Of a stretch of DNA of 13,124 nucleotides, positions 11,764-13,124 are shown piece after piece; position 1 is the first letter of the stretch; every line of letters begins with the position of its first letter. This DNA comes from JAKFXL01 sp947085765 (GTDB lineage: Bacteria > Pseudomonadota > Gammaproteobacteria > Tenderiales > Tenderiaceae). The stretch is from contig CAMTXZ010000218.1 in assembly GCA_947085765.1 (NCBI GenBank), forward strand, positions 1-13,124. The letters run 5' to 3'. Both the position numbers and the translations under genes were made by a program. The notes beneath the pieces are model-generated. The model was not told the origin of the DNA. It made no database searches and saw only the letters and a program-made list of their open reading frames with translations.

Positions 11764-13124
11764 TCAGACCGCTACCCTCCCCTGCAACTCAGCCACCAGC
11801 TGTTGCAACACGGGTGTCCAGTCGCGGCTCTGGCCCAACCGGAAGAGTCGCATGGTCTCATACCAGGGACTATCATCGCGATCGAGCAGCCAACGCCAGT
11901 CGGGGGGGTAATAGAGTAATACCCAGACCGGTTTGCCGAGGGCGCCGGCGAGATGGGCGACCGAGGTATCGACGCAGATCACCAGATCACCAGATCAAGG
12001 TTGGCGATGACAGCGGCGGTATCGGCAAAATCATGCATCTCTGCCGTCATGTCGATCAGCGTCATGCCCACCGGTGGGGTGGCGGCCTGCGCTGCCGCGC
12101 CTCCCTTTTGCAGACTGTAGAAGGTGATATCCGGCAGTTGTGCCAGCGGGGCAAACTGCGCCAGTGTCATCGAACGGTCACGATCGCGTTGGTGACCTGG
12201 ACTACCGGCCCATACCAACCCCACCTTAAGCCCCGTTGCCTCTATCCGTTCGCCCCACTGCTGCACCCGTTCTGGTTCGGCACTCAGATACGGCGCCCCG
12301 GCCGGAATAGTCTCCAGCTCGGTGTTGAAGAGACGCGGCAGACTCATCAACGGAATGTGATAATCAAAATCAAATGCCGCCACGCTAAAATCGTCACGCC
12401 GCGCCACACACTCAATCTCCCCGGGCAGCGTGCGCAGCAAGCGCAGCAGCTCTGGTCGTGACTCAAACAGCAGATGATCGACACGCTGCTTCAGCAGCGG
12501 CAGATAACGACAGAACTGGATCGAGTCGCCAAAGCCCTGCTCGGCATAGACCAGCAGCGTTTTCCCTGGAATAGGCTGGCCATCCCAGATCGGTTTAACA
12601 AACTCACGCTGACCAAAGCGCTGTATCACTTCGGGCGAATCGAAACGGGCATCGTAGTCGCGCCACCCCTCTCTCAATCTGCCCTGTAACAGATGTATCA
12701 GAGAGCGGTTCCAGTAGCCGCCGGCAAAACCGGGATCGATCGCAATCGCCCTGTCCAGATAGTGCAACGCCTCCTCCAGCCGCAACTGCGCCATATAAAA
12801 ACCACCCAGACTACCGAGTGTATTGACCGATTCAGGATCGAGCTGCAACGCCTGCTGATAACAGCGCTGAGCCTGTTCGTTATCACCCTTCTCGACATGG
12901 ACATTGGCCATGTTGCAATAGGTATGCGCCTGCGGCACCACCTGCACCGCGCTGGCAAGGGCGGCCAGCGCCGCATCAAACTGACCACTGTTCTGCAACG
13001 CCACGCCAAGATTGTTCCAGCTGTCGGCATCGTCCGGCGTCTGTTGCAGCAGTGTGCGATAGATGGTGATGGCCAGGTCGAGCTGACCACGCTGCTGTAA
13101 CTCCGTGCCCAACCGTTTGTACTC
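11764..13124 (-). pseudogene. TPR-repeat glycosyltransferase (GT9/heptosyltransferase-like), frameshifted by an 8-bp repeat; 5' end beyond window
   Basis: The frame enters from the right edge (reading EYKRLGTELQQRG) and runs to a TGA at 11979; the rest continues in another frame to 11764. The N-terminal half has four to five TPR units (for example ADSWNNLGVALQNSGQFDAA and EEALHYLDRAIAIDP). A heptosyltransferase-like half follows, with LLVYAEQGFGDSIQFCRYLPLL and VGLVWAGSPGHQRDRDRS. The frame breaks exactly after NLDLVI; the shifted frame resumes CVDTSVAHLAGALGKPVW and PPDWRWLLDRDDSPWY, the conserved donor-site end of these proteins. Removing one 8-bp repeat unit restores one continuous frame. 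Such proteins are thought to glycosylate surface structures or flagellin. As read, the product lacks its last 70 or so residues and should be inactive. A sequencing or assembly error is a real alternative. Confidence 0.85.
11975..11997. repeat. 8-bp tandem repeat, 2.9 copies, inside the glycosyltransferase gene
   Basis: CAGATCAC is repeated at 11975-11982 and 11983-11990, followed by a partial copy CAGATCA at 11991-11997. One unit fewer gives an uninterrupted reading frame. Because 8 is not a multiple of 3, each gain or loss shifts the frame. Confidence 0.9.

Noticed and set aside
11714..11911. A 65-codon plus-strand frame preceded by AAGGAG.
   Set aside because: The ribosome site is 17 nt from the ATG, and most of the frame is antisense to the conserved glycosyltransferase C-terminus.

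Overview
The window looks like a piece of a gammaproteobacterial chromosome. The reasons are moderate to high GC, clear Shine-Dalgarno sites, and housekeeping genes (argG, a YaiE-type ppnP, an E. coli-type gloA) sitting among many signalling proteins. I cannot name a genus. A free-living, metabolically flexible aquatic or sediment bacterium fits the oxygen-binding and sensory proteins, but that is inference.

Bases 1-3005 are on the minus strand and read leftward: a MoxR-type AAA+ ATPase, a ketoacyl-synthase-fold protein that has lost its catalytic residues, and a DUF2235/Tle1-like alpha/beta hydrolase that runs off the left edge. The last two suggest a type VI secretion effector or accessory locus. 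Bases 3006-3478 are a divergent intergenic region with a 14-bp palindrome, a small hairpin and a possible gene remnant.

Bases 3479-7821 are a plus-strand signalling operon: a single-domain response regulator, a secreted PhnD-like binding protein, a membrane histidine kinase (periplasmic domain, HAMP, PAS, GAF, FixL-like PAS, HisKA, HATPase), and a second single-domain response regulator. The binding-protein and kinase genes overlap by 11 nt. The second PAS domain keeps the histidine and distal arginine spacing of the FixL haem pocket. The operon may therefore join a periplasmic solute signal to a cytoplasmic gas or redox signal. A strong bidirectional terminator closes it.

Bases 7930-11609 are on the minus strand. 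Read in the direction of transcription they are an HDOD-domain protein, argininosuccinate synthase, a small nucleoside phosphorylase, glyoxalase I and bacteriohemerythrin. Between ppnP and gloA a 111-bp MITE/REP-like palindromic element has inserted into what was a compact rho-independent terminator. An 11-bp near-identical direct repeat flanks it.

Bases 11764-13124 (minus) hold the 3' part of a TPR-glycosyltransferase gene. An 8-bp tandem repeat expansion shifts its reading frame just before a conserved glycosyltransferase motif. This is a pseudogene, a phase-variable OFF allele or a sequence error.

The best leads are the binding-protein/FixL-like kinase operon, the terminator-splitting element, the repeat-driven frameshift and the catalytically dead KAS-like protein beside a putative T6SS lipase.
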